Below, one piece after another: positions 26,968 to 35,941 of a stretch of 64,000 nucleotides of DNA; position 1 is the stretch's first letter; every line of letters starts with the position of its first letter. The stretch lies in the IMG/VR virus record IMGVR_UViG_3300027741_000022, positions 1-64,000 of that record; one strand, written 5' to 3'. The position numbers and the translations under genes were made by a program. The notes below the pieces were generated by a model. It did not search any database. It was given only the letters and a program-made list of their open reading frames with translations, and was not told the DNA's origin. The DNA comes from a virus.

Positions 26968-28215
26968 ATGAAAAATTCCATATTTGTGCAGATTGCAGCA
27001 TACAGAGACAGTCAGCTTACTCCTACTTTAAGAGATATGATTGAAAAAGCTGAAAACCCTCAAAATTTAAAAATATGTATATGTTGGCAGCATTCTAAAG
27101 ATGATGCTTGGGATAATTTGGATGAATTTAAAAACGATGATAGATTTATAATATTAGATACAAATTATAAAGATAGCTTGGGTGTTTGTTGGGCAAGAAA
27201 TGCAGTTCAACAGAAATATAATGGAGAAGACTACACCCTGCAAATAGACAGCCACCACAGGTTTGTTGAAAATTGGGATACTGAATGTATAAAGATGTTG
27301 GATCAACTTAAAGAAAAGGGTCATAAAAAACCATTATTAACATCATATGTCCCCAGTTATGATCCTGATAATGACCCAAAAGGTAGAGTTCAAGAACCGT
27401 GGAGAATGAACTTTGATAGGTTTATTCCAGAAGGTGCAATATTCTTTTTACCAGGACATATAGAAAATTGGAAGAATTTAACTGAACCAATTCATGCAAG
27501 ATTCTATAGTGCTCATTTCTGCTTCGCCCCAGGATCATTTTGTGTAGAAGTTCCTCATGATCCAAATTATTATTTTCATGGAGAAGAAATCAGTGTTGCA
27601 GTAAGAGCTTATACTTGGGGTTATGACCTTTTTCATCCACATAAAATAATATGCTGGCATGAATACACAAGAAAAAATAGAACAAAACAGTGGGATGATG
27701 ATAAAAAGTGGTATGAAAAAAATGAAAGATGTCACCTAAGAAACAGAAAACTTTTCGAAATGGATGGAGAAAAGAAGGATATAGACTTTGGAATATATGA
27801 TTTTGGAAAAGAAAGAACTGTTCAAGATTACGAAAGGTATGCTGGCATCAACTTTAAATTAAGAGCCATACAAAAACACACTCTTGATTTAAATAACCCA
27901 CCAAACCCAATAATAGCAGATGAAAAAGAATATTTGGATTCTTTTCTTAAAATATTTAAGCACTGTATAGATATTCAACACGATCAGTTAAAATATGGTG
28001 ATTATGATTTTTGGGTTGTTTCTTTTGAGTTAAATGACGGTACTGTAATCAACAGAAAAGATGCTGATGAAAATGAAATCAGATCTATAAGAAGTGACCC
28101 CAGCTATTGTAAGGTTTGGAGAGAATTTTCGTGCGAAAGAAAGCCTGAGAAGTGGGTTGTTTGGACGCACGGAAAAGATGGTGAGTGGAAAGAGAGATAT
28201 GAAGGAAAACTGTGA
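26968..28215 (+). CDS. GT60-type polypeptide GlcNAc transferase
   Basis: A 415-residue protein with the PF11397 pattern of GT60: SIFVQIAAYRDSQLTPTLRD at the N-terminus, ICICWQH, GVCWARNAV, the donor/metal motif LQIDSHHRF (92-99), FYSAHFCFAPGSFCVEVPHD and YFHGEEISVAVRAYTWGYDLF. Characterised GT60 members (Dictyostelium and Toxoplasma Gnt1) add GlcNAc to hydroxyproline of Skp1, and others modify Ser/Thr. A C-terminal extension (~310-415) is unusual. AAAGGATTAATTTA precedes the ATG. It overlaps the next small membrane gene by four bases. Family is clear; acceptor unknown. Confidence 0.85.
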   Translation: MKNSIFVQIAAYRDSQLTPTLRDMIEKAENPQNLKICICWQHSKDDAWDNLDEFKNDDRFIILDTNYKDSLGVCWARNAVQQKYNGEDYTLQIDSHHRFVENWDTECIKMLDQLKEKGHKKPLLTSYVPSYDPDNDPKGRVQEPWRMNFDRFIPEGAIFFLPGHIENWKNLTEPIHARFYSAHFCFAPGSFCVEVPHDPNYYFHGEEISVAVRAYTWGYDLFHPHKIICWHEYTRKNRTKQWDDDKKWYEKNERCHLRNRKLFEMDGEKKDIDFGIYDFGKERTVQDYERYAGINFKLRAIQKHTLDLNNPPNPIIADEKEYLDSFLKIFKHCIDIQHDQLKYGDYDFWVVSFELNDGTVINRKDADENEIRSIRSDPSYCKVWREFSCERKPEKWVVWTHGKDGEWKERYEGKL

Positions 28216-28448
28216 TTGACGAATACGACCTTTTGTTTTATACAGCAATGACATTTTTGCTTAGTTTTTGGTTTGCGGTATACCAAATATCCGCCTATAT
28301 CAAAGAAAATAAAGAACTAAACGACAAAATAGATAATTTTGATAAAATGATAAGTGCTGCCTCTTACACCATAATCAAGCTTGAAATGGAAAACAGAAAG
28401 CTTTTGAAACTCCTTTCACAAATACAAACTGGACACGATCACCATTAG
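28212..28448 (+). CDS. Small membrane-anchored coiled-coil protein
   Basis: A 78-residue protein starting at GTG 28212, overlapping the GT60 stop by four bases. It has one hydrophobic segment (about 8-29, LFYTAMTFLLSFWFAVYQIS) then a charged heptad-like helix and a His-containing tail. The topology resembles inner-membrane spanins (Rz) but could equally be an anchor for the adjacent enzyme. No family recognised. Confidence 0.5.
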   Translation: MIDEYDLLFYTAMTFLLSFWFAVYQISAYIKENKELNDKIDNFDKMISAASYTIIKLEMENRKLLKLLSQIQTGHDHH

Positions 28449-28454
28449 GATGGT

Positions 28455-29468
28455 ATGATCGGTGTCATGCTCAAGGAAGCTTTCGATAAATATTCTGAAG
28501 ATGGGTGGATAATTTCCAAAAGACACCCGATATTTCCAATTACAATATATAATTATTCAATTAAAACCCAATACGAAGAACATTGGGATGATATAACCTT
28601 GCAAGCACGAGGGTTAGTGCTTGATGACTATGGCGAAGTAGTCGCAAGACCTTTTCGCAAATTTTTTAACCTCAACCAAGGTCGTTTTGTTCCCACAAAT
28701 GAATTTGAAGTTTATGAAAAATATGACGGATCTCTTGGTATTGTTTTTTATTATGAAAATAATTGGCACATAGCTACAAGAGGATCTTTCACTTCAGAAC
28801 AGTCTGTTTTGGGCAAAAGCTTTTTAAATCGATACGACCTGGCTACCCTAGAAACAGACAAAACCTATTTATTCGAAATAGTAGGTAAAAACAATAGAAT
28901 TGTAGTTGACTATGGTGACCTTGAAGACTTAGTTTTATTGTCTGCGTTTGATAACAAGAGTGGAAAAGAAATTCATCGCAAAGAATTAGAGAACATTGGT
29001 TTTAGACTGTGTGAAAAGTATGATGGCATAAATGACTACGGAACTCTTGCAGACACAATAGGGCAGAATAGGGAAGGATACGTAGTAAGATTTTCAAACG
29101 GACACAGAGCGAAAATAAAAGGCACAGAATACCTCAGACTCCACAAAATTATCACAAATCTTTCTACAACCGCTATTTGGGAAACAATATCTACCGGTAA
29201 AAGCGTTCTCGAATTGCTTGAGGGTTTCCCAGATGAGTTTTACAATAAAGTAAAACAGTATGAAGGGGAATTGTTGTCCAAATATAAAGAATTGAAAGAT
29301 TTTTATACAAAATTATTTGATGAAATTAATGAAAAAGAGAATAGAAAGCTATTTGCAGAAACTGCCAAAAAATATGAAAAACCTTCTATCCTCTTCTCAT
29401 TACTAGATAAAAAAGACATATCCCAAATGATATGGGATTATATCAAGCCGGAATTTTCAAAGATCTAG
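28455..29468 (+). CDS. T4 Rnl1-like RNA ligase
   Basis: A 337-residue RNA ligase. The nucleotidyltransferase motifs are in order: upstream ARGLVLDDYGEVVARPFRKFFN (51-72), motif I EKYDGSLG with Lys89 as the AMP acceptor, YLFEIVGKNNRIVVDY, motif IV EGYVVRF and motif V AKIKGTEY. Such enzymes rejoin cut RNA, for example host tRNAs cleaved as an antiphage defence. No kinase/phosphatase partner is visible in the window. It lies six bases after the small membrane gene and overlaps the convergent thioredoxin gene by four bases. Confidence 0.88.
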   Translation: MIGVMLKEAFDKYSEDGWIISKRHPIFPITIYNYSIKTQYEEHWDDITLQARGLVLDDYGEVVARPFRKFFNLNQGRFVPTNEFEVYEKYDGSLGIVFYYENNWHIATRGSFTSEQSVLGKSFLNRYDLATLETDKTYLFEIVGKNNRIVVDYGDLEDLVLLSAFDNKSGKEIHRKELENIGFRLCEKYDGINDYGTLADTIGQNREGYVVRFSNGHRAKIKGTEYLRLHKIITNLSTTAIWETISTGKSVLELLEGFPDEFYNKVKQYEGELLSKYKELKDFYTKLFDEINEKENRKLFAETAKKYEKPSILFSLLDKKDISQMIWDYIKPEFSKI

Positions 29469-29893
29469 CTGCCTAGCCAATTAAGAAACTCTTTAGATCC
29501 CATATAACCGGAAGATCTTTTAACTGTATCTTCGTTTTTATCAATTATTAAAAAGCTTGGCAAAGTTTTTACCTTAAACTTTTCTTTTACATCTTTGAAT
29601 TTTTTATCATCCACATCTATCTTTAGGACCACAAAGTTTTTAACCAGATATTTCTCTACATCTTTATCTTTGAATGTAGTGTTTTTCATTTTAACACAAT
29701 AGCCGCACCAGTCAGCTCCAAAGTAAACAAAAACTTTTGTGTTCGTAGATTTGGAAAGATCCAATGCATCTTCGTATGTTTCAACCTCTCCAGGACCCAT
29801 TTTTACAACTGATACTATCTCATCTTCTGCAAAGCACAATACGCTTGCCATTATAATAAAAGACGTTGCTAATATTATCATTAAATTTTTCAT
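29465..29893 (-). CDS. Exported thioredoxin-like protein
   Basis: A 142-residue protein with an N-terminal signal peptide (MKNLMIILATSFIIMASVLCFA, cleavage after about residue 22). The thioredoxin fold is visible as VFVYFGADWCGYCVKMK with the redox pair Cys63-Cys66, LKIDVDD and the cis-Pro loop TLPSFLI. It should act outside the cytoplasm, reducing or forming disulphides. AGGAGG precedes the ATG. Possible partners are the Cys-rich fibre proteins or host envelope proteins. The family is clear; the phage role is inferred. Confidence 0.85.
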   Translation of the reverse strand: MKNLMIILATSFIIMASVLCFAEDEIVSVVKMGPGEVETYEDALDLSKSTNTKVFVYFGADWCGYCVKMKNTTFKDKDVEKYLVKNFVVLKIDVDDKKFKDVKEKFKVKTLPSFLIIDKNEDTVKRSSGYMGSKEFLNWLGS

Positions 29894-29967
29894 ATAATCC
29901 TCCTTAATTAAGTGTTTTAATACATCCCTGTATAGTATTTAGTTGTTATTTTATATTTTAAACAAGC

Positions 29968-29978
29968 TAAATATATTC
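29968..29978 (+). promoter_or_regulatory. TAAATATATT box abutting the start at 29979
   Basis: TAAATATATTC ends directly at ATG 29979, with TATATT one base from the start codon and no Shine-Dalgarno. If it is the promoter, the transcript would begin within the gene start. Confidence 0.4.
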
Positions 29979-31826
29979 ATGTTGTTCAAAGAATGGTTAT
30001 TATTAAACGAAAATATAGAATCAAATTTCGATACCTACCTATCTAATTTGGTTAAATACGCTAAGCCTGAAGAGAAAAATCAATTAGATTCTCATCGTAA
30101 AATTTCTGCATACTTACAAACCCCAGAACAAGAAAGACCAAATTTACTTTGGTTTCAAAAATCTATTATAATTCAAGTTTTAAAAGAAAAACACCTTGAA
30201 AATTTTAATTGGTTCAGCTTTAGTATTGGATATTTATTATCTAAAGTTAGCATGTTTAAAGAAGATCTTGAATTAGCCATAGATGTCACTAAAAAAAGAA
30301 TAGACAGCAGAGAGTTGCCAAAAAGTGAAATAGGCTCTAAGGGTTGGTTTAAAATTGGACAAGAATCTAAAGAAAAAGTTGAAGAATACATAAAAGCAAG
30401 TCAAGAATTAAGTAATAGACAAGAACGAAAATTAAGAAAAAGCGGAGAAACCTTAGAAGATGATAATAAATTAATACAGTTGGTAGCCACAGATGAAAAT
30501 TTAAAACTTTATTTCCTCCCTGCAATCGGGAGCGGAACAGAATACGGGCTTCCAAAAGATGAAAATGAAATTAAATCTAGAAAAAGAGTTTTATGTAGCT
30601 ATGGCAAGGGAACAAAATGGTGTACAGCAGTTCCAGATGGTGATTGGCATGAAAGTTATTTGGGCAATAACATTTATATAATTCACGAAAATGATAAGCC
30701 AAAATATCAATTTGTAAATTGTTTAGATGAAGGCGAAGACAATCATCAATTTATGGATGCCGAAGACAATCCCGTTAAAGAATTAGACATAAAGTATTAT
30801 AACTTCTTGAAAAAATATGCACCTGGGGCAAGCCATTGTTATGAAATTAAGGTGAAGTTTGGTATATCAAATTTTTTGAATTCAACAATTAGTGATGATA
30901 TCAAAAAAGAAATATCAGGTAAAAATCTGGCGGAATTGCTTAATGTTTCCTACAGAAATGATTTTGAAAAAATAACATCAATTGTCAAAAATCTTAATAT
31001 TTCTTTTGACAGCGACAGCATTTTTAACTTTCTTTGGAGTGTAAGTCCATTACACACAAGCGATCCTATTATTCGTAATTTGATTGCTAAAAATATCAAT
31101 AAATTAAGTGGCGCGGAAATCCATGATTTAATCACTCATTCTCCACCAATAGGATATGAGGAAACTTATTCTAATAAAACAAGATTAACAACAGATGAAA
31201 TGATAGAAATATTGGGTCATAAAAATTTAATGAAACTCAGTTCATCTCTTATAATTTCTATTTTATCTAATTCCACAAATAGATCAGAAATGGCAAAATT
31301 ATTGGGAAAAGAAGTTTTGAATAATATTAGAATATTTGATATTACAAATTGGATGATTCACGCAGTAGGTGATATAAAAGAAATACTGGACATTTTCAAG
31401 CCAAATTCTTTGAAAGCATTAACATCAAGCCATATTGATGTTATATTCATAAGTGAGTATCTTAGAGCGAAACATTCTCAAGAAGATATGGAGTATTTGG
31501 TTAAGGAATTAATGGATGTAGGTGTAGAATTCGGCGTGAGGTCAGTTGATGCAATACTTCTTAATACAAAAACTGGTAAAGATGATTATATTGAAAGAAT
31601 GATTAAAATACTTGGTAAGAAAAATGTAAGTAAACTATGGTACGAGTCTGTTCATAATTTATTTGATGAAATTTTTGCCAAAAAAGGATTTAGAGGACAA
31701 AAAGAATTGGCTGAATTATTGAAAGATTATTATGTTCACCCTGAATTATCTGGCGAGGATACGACCGTTGGTAAAATGGCAGACTGGGCAAGAATAGACA
31801 ATCTAATCAACAAGCACCTAGACTAA
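29979..31826 (+). CDS. Large protein with capsid-targeting-like N-terminus and GTKWCTA domain
   Basis: About 615 residues from MLFKEWLLLNENIE, a start shared in style with the genes at 14797, 34865 and 38904. Helical N-terminal region to ~190, then a domain with YGKGTKWCTAVPD (about 208-220), LGNNIYIIHENDKPKYQF and FMDAEDNPVKELD, a pattern I associate with uncharacterised proteins of large phages. The rest (~280-615) is helical. It may be an internal head protein. Its end overlaps the convergent gene by four bases. Function not known. Confidence 0.55.
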   Translation: MLFKEWLLLNENIESNFDTYLSNLVKYAKPEEKNQLDSHRKISAYLQTPEQERPNLLWFQKSIIIQVLKEKHLENFNWFSFSIGYLLSKVSMFKEDLELAIDVTKKRIDSRELPKSEIGSKGWFKIGQESKEKVEEYIKASQELSNRQERKLRKSGETLEDDNKLIQLVATDENLKLYFLPAIGSGTEYGLPKDENEIKSRKRVLCSYGKGTKWCTAVPDGDWHESYLGNNIYIIHENDKPKYQFVNCLDEGEDNHQFMDAEDNPVKELDIKYYNFLKKYAPGASHCYEIKVKFGISNFLNSTISDDIKKEISGKNLAELLNVSYRNDFEKITSIVKNLNISFDSDSIFNFLWSVSPLHTSDPIIRNLIAKNINKLSGAEIHDLITHSPPIGYEETYSNKTRLTTDEMIEILGHKNLMKLSSSLIISILSNSTNRSEMAKLLGKEVLNNIRIFDITNWMIHAVGDIKEILDIFKPNSLKALTSSHIDVIFISEYLRAKHSQEDMEYLVKELMDVGVEFGVRSVDAILLNTKTGKDDYIERMIKILGKKNVSKLWYESVHNLFDEIFAKKGFRGQKELAELLKDYYVHPELSGEDTTVGKMADWARIDNLINKHLD

Positions 31827-32668
31827 TGTTTTTTAGGAAAAAATTTGCCTATAAAGTTGTGATATGGACATTTTGGTTTGTCTTCTCCATTTAACAACCT
31901 CTTTTTTTCTCTAAAATAAGTTGTTGAATCTTTTGTTAGCGACCCATCTGATGACAATAACTGTTTTCCGCCATTTTCAAATTTTTTCTTGTTATAATTT
32001 AGCCAATATTTGAACACATAGTTTGCTTTTTTTGTATTTCTGTTTATATGCTCTTCTTTTATATCCCAGTCTTTTGTTGATTCTCTTTTAACTGGTATTA
32101 ACTGCGCTATTGGCAATTCTTTTGTTATTGTTATTTGTTTGTCGTTAGCATCACAGATTAAATTTATCCATATATCATAATGCATCCAATCTGTTTCCAA
32201 AATTGCTTCCATCACATGGTAATCTGTCCTTGGAAAATTTATCGGGCTTCTTATTTGTAAGCAATATCCTGGTGGTGTTTCAAAAATAAGACCTGTCCAT
32301 ATTTGAACTACGTTTTGTTCGGCAGCTCCCCAGGTGAATTTTGTCCTACCTGTGTCCGGCATACACCACTTTTCCACAACAGATTTATCAGAAGGTTTAA
32401 CCAAAGATTTAATTGTAGCGTAATCTTCGTTTGAATATTTTTCTGTATCATAAATAAATCTATTCCCATCGTATACAAAATGCATGTCCACAGGAGGATA
32501 CAACCAAAAACCGAATTGATTTGCGGATGTGTATGGTCCACACCATTTAACCGCAGCTTCGTTTGCGGTTCCCAAACAAGTTTTCTCGGCTTGTTTTATT
32601 TTGCAAGCTTGGGAATGAACTCTCCAAACATTGAGATTATTCATGTAATTTCTCAGAGGGTTGATCAT
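31823..32668 (-). CDS. Uncharacterised protein (possibly DUF6065-like)
   Basis: A 281-residue soluble protein with a recognisable but uncharacterised pattern: GPYTSANQFGFWLYPPVDMHF, VVQIWTGLIFETPPGYCLQIRSPIN, HVMEAILETDWMHYDIWINL and LPIAQLIPVKRE, with a Cys/His-containing end (KPKCPYHNF). This recalls the DUF6065 family but I am not certain. No catalytic motif is evident. It lies between the 29979 gene (four-base overlap) and the divergent GMP reductase gene. Confidence 0.5.
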   Translation of the reverse strand: MINPLRNYMNNLNVWRVHSQACKIKQAEKTCLGTANEAAVKWCGPYTSANQFGFWLYPPVDMHFVYDGNRFIYDTEKYSNEDYATIKSLVKPSDKSVVEKWCMPDTGRTKFTWGAAEQNVVQIWTGLIFETPPGYCLQIRSPINFPRTDYHVMEAILETDWMHYDIWINLICDANDKQITITKELPIAQLIPVKRESTKDWDIKEEHINRNTKKANYVFKYWLNYNKKKFENGGKQLLSSDGSLTKDSTTYFREKKRLLNGEDKPKCPYHNFIGKFFPKKH

Positions 32669-32715
32669 AGTTTACAGAGATTGTATAATTGAATCCAACT
32701 AGGGAATTAAAAATT

Positions 32716-33786
32716 ATGATAATTGACCAAGAAACAAAGCTAGATTTCGATCATGTGAGAATTGTGCCACAGAGAACTACTCTCGAAAGCAGAAGCGAAG
32801 TCTCACTTGAGAGAAATTTTAAGTTTTACCACAGTCCCAGAACTTGGAGTGGAATACCAATAATTTGTTCCAATATGGTTCCTTTGACATCAAAAAAAAT
32901 GGCTGTCAAGCTTGCTGAGCATAAAATTGTGACCGCTCTGCATAAGTATTATAAGACTGATGAATTGACAAATATAATTAAAGCTGCTGGAGTCGATTAT
33001 GCTTGGGTTAGTATTGGTAAGTCTGATGAAGATATAAATAAATTAAAAGAAATTAAAGAAATAATTGGCACTTCTCCCAACATTGTGATAGATGTTCCCA
33101 ATGGCTATATGGAAAGTTTTGTTAAATTTTGTGAAAAGGTGAGAAATGAATTCCCGGAAAGCATAATTTGTGCTGGTAATGTCACCACTCCCGAAATTTG
33201 CGAAGAGCTTGTTATTCATGGTAAGGTTGATATTTGTAAGATTCAAATAGGACCAGGTTCTCAATGCGAAACCAGAAAAATGACTGGTGTTGGTTATGGA
33301 ACATTTTCATGTGTCTCAGAGTGTGCCCATGCCGCCCACGGGCTAAGAGCTGCTTCTGGTAGGTTGGGACTAATAATGAGCGATGGAGGCTGTAAAGACC
33401 CAGGAGACATTTGTAAAGCAATTTGTGGAGGAGCTGATTGGGTCATGATAGGTGGAATGTTTGCAGGAACTGATGAGTGTGAGGGCGAATGGGAGTATGA
33501 ATACGAACCCAACGCAGAATTTAATCTGAACAACTCATCTTGCACTAAAAAAACTTATCTTACTTTTTATGGAATGAGTAGTCATTATGCTCAAGAAAAA
33601 CACGGAGTTGGTAAGAAAAAATATAGAGCATCAGAAGGAAAGATTTCTAAAATTCCTTACAAGGGACCAGTAGAAGATGCTGTTCAAGAAATACTTGGTG
33701 GAATAAGAAGCTGCGGTGCGTACATTGGCGCAAAGCACCTAAAAGATTTCAGTAAATGTGCAAAGTTTGTCAAGATAGCCAGGTAA
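32716..33786 (+). CDS. guaC: GMP reductase
   Basis: A 356-residue TIM-barrel enzyme of the IMPDH/GMPR family. Visible are IICSNM near the N-terminus, ICAGNVTT (151-158), the catalytic loop IGPGSQCETRKMTGVGYG with Cys184, LIMSDGGCKDPGDICKA and WVMIGGMFAGTDE. The TRKMTGVGY wording and lack of CBS domains point to GMP reductase (E. coli GuaC, 347 residues), which converts GMP to IMP with NADPH. The ATG at 32716 is preferred over an upstream TTG. In a phage it would shift purine pools toward adenine nucleotides, fitting an AT-rich genome (inference). Confidence 0.9.
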   Translation: MIIDQETKLDFDHVRIVPQRTTLESRSEVSLERNFKFYHSPRTWSGIPIICSNMVPLTSKKMAVKLAEHKIVTALHKYYKTDELTNIIKAAGVDYAWVSIGKSDEDINKLKEIKEIIGTSPNIVIDVPNGYMESFVKFCEKVRNEFPESIICAGNVTTPEICEELVIHGKVDICKIQIGPGSQCETRKMTGVGYGTFSCVSECAHAAHGLRAASGRLGLIMSDGGCKDPGDICKAICGGADWVMIGGMFAGTDECEGEWEYEYEPNAEFNLNNSSCTKKTYLTFYGMSSHYAQEKHGVGKKKYRASEGKISKIPYKGPVEDAVQEILGGIRSCGAYIGAKHLKDFSKCAKFVKIAR

Positions 33787-33788
33787 TT

Positions 33789-34499
33789 ATGAGTAATGCA
33801 GTTGTTTATTTATTAAACAATAATAATGTCTATTTAAAAATGGCTTCTAATAGCATTTCTATGCTTAGAAGTTTTAATGATAAAATCAAAATAGTTTGTT
33901 TGTGTACCTCAAAAATAAATCTACCAGAGTCTCTAGATGTAGAATTGATTGAGGTCAAGGACATAGATCCTGAATATATTCATGTCAACAGACAACATAT
34001 GGGCAGTCTTGAATTTGAAAATATCCTATACATTGATAGTGATACCTTTATTTTTGATGATGTTCAAAAAATATTTGATTACTATCAAAAAGATTTTGTT
34101 GGCTGTGAAAATAGTTGGGCATATAAACAGAACTTTAATTTGTTTAAGCCGACCAACGGTGGCGTTCTTTTATTTAAAAATTTTGCTCACAAAAAAATAT
34201 ACGAAGACTTTAGTTATAAGCTAAAGTATATGAATATTCTCTACAAAGATATTTGGGATTGGATGGTCTCTATCAATAACACATACGTCAGAGAAGAATT
34301 TTTAATAAGCAAGATAGTAGAAGAAGAAAAAATAAATAGATGTTTTTTTGAAAAACAACATGTTAAAATTCCTGAAGAACACAAGGATGTTAAAAACATC
34401 AACACAATAATATTTCATACATTTACAAGCAATTGGTCCATTGTAAATAGAGAAGTTTTTGGAATTAAAATCAAAAAAATAAAACCTAGATTAGTTTGA
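33789..34499 (+). CDS. GT8-like glycosyltransferase
   Basis: A 236-residue protein starting two bases after the guaC stop. The GT-A features are VYLLNNNNVYLKMASNSI at the N-terminus and NILYIDSDTFIFDD with DxD at 83-85, then PTNGGVLLFKN, the usual acceptor-site segment of GT8 enzymes. A C-terminal IIFHTFTSNW provides a late His. It should transfer a sugar in the cytoplasm. Acceptor unknown; it adds to the glycan-modifying set of this region. Its end overlaps the convergent HNH gene by 14 bases. Confidence 0.65.
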   Translation: MSNAVVYLLNNNNVYLKMASNSISMLRSFNDKIKIVCLCTSKINLPESLDVELIEVKDIDPEYIHVNRQHMGSLEFENILYIDSDTFIFDDVQKIFDYYQKDFVGCENSWAYKQNFNLFKPTNGGVLLFKNFAHKKIYEDFSYKLKYMNILYKDIWDWMVSINNTYVREEFLISKIVEEEKINRCFFEKQHVKIPEEHKDVKNINTIIFHTFTSNWSIVNREVFGIKIKKIKPRLV

Positions 34500-34866
34500 T
34501 GCCAAGCTTTTCTCTCCAAATTTTTGCATCTTCTACTATGTTTGGATTGTGTTTTGTCCAATTTTTTAAATGCCCGAAAAATAAATGACAATTAAAGCTT
34601 CCTTCACATAATGTGATAAGATTGTCCCCGTCCAGTTCCTTTTCTGGGTCTGTGTGGAATGGCAATATATGGTGTGGAACTAAATCTTTAGTGTTTCCAC
34701 AAATCATACAAAAAGGCTGTTTTTTTAGATGCTCTTCTCTGGTTTTTTTCCATTTCGAGGATCTTGGCAGCCCCAAGATTTGTATTTCTTCGAAAGATAA
34801 ACTGCTTATTTTATTGTCAAAAATGAATAGTTTTTTTATAACACCCCACATAGATATATCTATCAT
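34486..34866 (-). CDS. HNH endonuclease
   Basis: A 126-residue HNH nuclease: FCMICG (Cys53, Cys56), VPHHILPFH (His65, His66), LDGDNLITLC (Asn82, Cys87) and FNCHLFFGH. The first Cys pair with Cys87/Cys93 makes the structural zinc site. It may be a free-standing homing endonuclease or a packaging-associated HNH. Its start codon interleaves with the ATG of the divergent gene at 34865, so both genes share the bases CATG; a second Met lies five residues in. There is no intergenic space, as if it had been inserted between neighbours. Confidence 0.8.
   Translation of the reverse strand: MIDISMWGVIKKLFIFDNKISSLSFEEIQILGLPRSSKWKKTREEHLKKQPFCMICGNTKDLVPHHILPFHTDPEKELDGDNLITLCEGSFNCHLFFGHLKNWTKHNPNIVEDAKIWREKLGIKLI
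34850..34864 (+). promoter_or_regulatory. AT-rich box before the start at 34865
   Basis: ATAGATATATCTATC directly precedes ATG 34865. It is itself nearly palindromic and lies within the 5' end of the divergent HNH gene. Confidence 0.3.
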
Positions 34867-35896
34867 GAATTTTAAACTATTTTTTGAAATATTCGGCGCA
34901 TTTAATTATTTTGTTCCACCGGATAAAGAAAAGCAAATGTATGACTTTTATATGCTTGCTAACCTTAGAGGTGTTGCAAATAAAAGAAGCGCGACTCAAT
35001 TTGGTGGAGTAGCTGGTGTTAAGCCGTTTTATGAACCTGGAGATTTTGAACCAGGAAATCTTGAAAGTGACGAAAAACAAGCAGATTATATGCTTGAAGA
35101 AGTTTCTGATAAACTTCTTCCTTATTTGAAAAAAGAGTTTTTATCTGTTTTACTTCAAAGTGTTGCGGGTGAAGTTAAAGACGCTCTTTATTTCAACGAG
35201 CTATATATCTTGCAGTTGTTAATGCAAAAAGAAAGCCCTCAGGAATCAGAAGCCTTCTCTGATTTTGTAGATGAGTTGGCGTCAACTATGCACCCTTCAA
35301 ACGATGATTCATTTGATTTTTATGGTGATAATAAAGATACCTACCGAAACAAAAAATGGTCAGATAGTGATATTAAAAGTATCTCAGACGAAGATGATTA
35401 TCAAAATTGGCATAAAAGAAGATTCGGTCATGAGCACCAGCATGTTAAATATCAAAGAGACATAGACAGCGCCTCTGTTTTAAAAATTGCTATGAAATAC
35501 TTCAGCAAACATTCATTCATGAGAATAGCAAAAATTTTATTTCTAAAAGCGGATTGGAATGAAAGTTATGGCGGTAAAAGCTGGGCTGATATAGCTGATG
35601 CTTATGGAAGGCTTGACTCTGCAACAAACAAAAATCAACTTATAGTCGCTATAGATCATGTTTATGACTTACAGCACAACAATGGCTCCGTATTTACAAA
35701 AAATTCTGATTATGCTAAAAAGACAACCGTCATATCTTCTATGGGTTATAAATCAGAAAAATTAGATTTTAGTTGGATACAAAAAGCCCTAGATTTTAAG
35801 AGAGATTTAAAGTCTATGACAGAGTTATTAGACAAAGTTTCTCCCCAAATGAAAAAACTAGCGGCAAGAGTTATAAAGATTAAAGGCATGTCGTAA
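34865..35896 (+). CDS. Hypothetical protein with capsid-targeting-like N-terminus
   Basis: About 343 residues from MNFKLFFEIFGAFN. Upstream in-frame Met codons would run through the HNH gene, and the shared N-terminal style supports 34865. Much of the protein is acidic and helical (LLPYLKKEFLSVLLQSVAGEVKDALYFNELY); a His-rich HEHQHVKYQRD lies near residue 190. No domain recognised. Possible internal capsid protein. A terminator-like hairpin follows ten bases after the stop. Confidence 0.5.
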   Translation: MNFKLFFEIFGAFNYFVPPDKEKQMYDFYMLANLRGVANKRSATQFGGVAGVKPFYEPGDFEPGNLESDEKQADYMLEEVSDKLLPYLKKEFLSVLLQSVAGEVKDALYFNELYILQLLMQKESPQESEAFSDFVDELASTMHPSNDDSFDFYGDNKDTYRNKKWSDSDIKSISDEDDYQNWHKRRFGHEHQHVKYQRDIDSASVLKIAMKYFSKHSFMRIAKILFLKADWNESYGGKSWADIADAYGRLDSATNKNQLIVAIDHVYDLQHNNGSVFTKNSDYAKKTTVISSMGYKSEKLDFSWIQKALDFKRDLKSMTELLDKVSPQMKKLAARVIKIKGMS

Positions 35897-35904
35897 AAAA
35901 GAAG

Positions 35905-35927
35905 AAGCCCACCTAAAAGATGGGCTT
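35905..35927. terminator. Bidirectional terminator-like hairpin
   Basis: AAGCCCA pairs with TGGGCTT over a nine-base loop, with A-rich sequence on the left and TTCTTCTTTTTC on the right. It separates the convergent genes ending at 35896 and 35942. Confidence 0.65.
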
Positions 35928-35941
35928 TACATTCTTCTTTT

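Noticed and set aside
28212-28448. Spanin assignment for the small membrane coiled-coil protein
   Set aside because: Topology alone fits, but no outer-membrane partner gene overlaps it and no lysis cassette is nearby.
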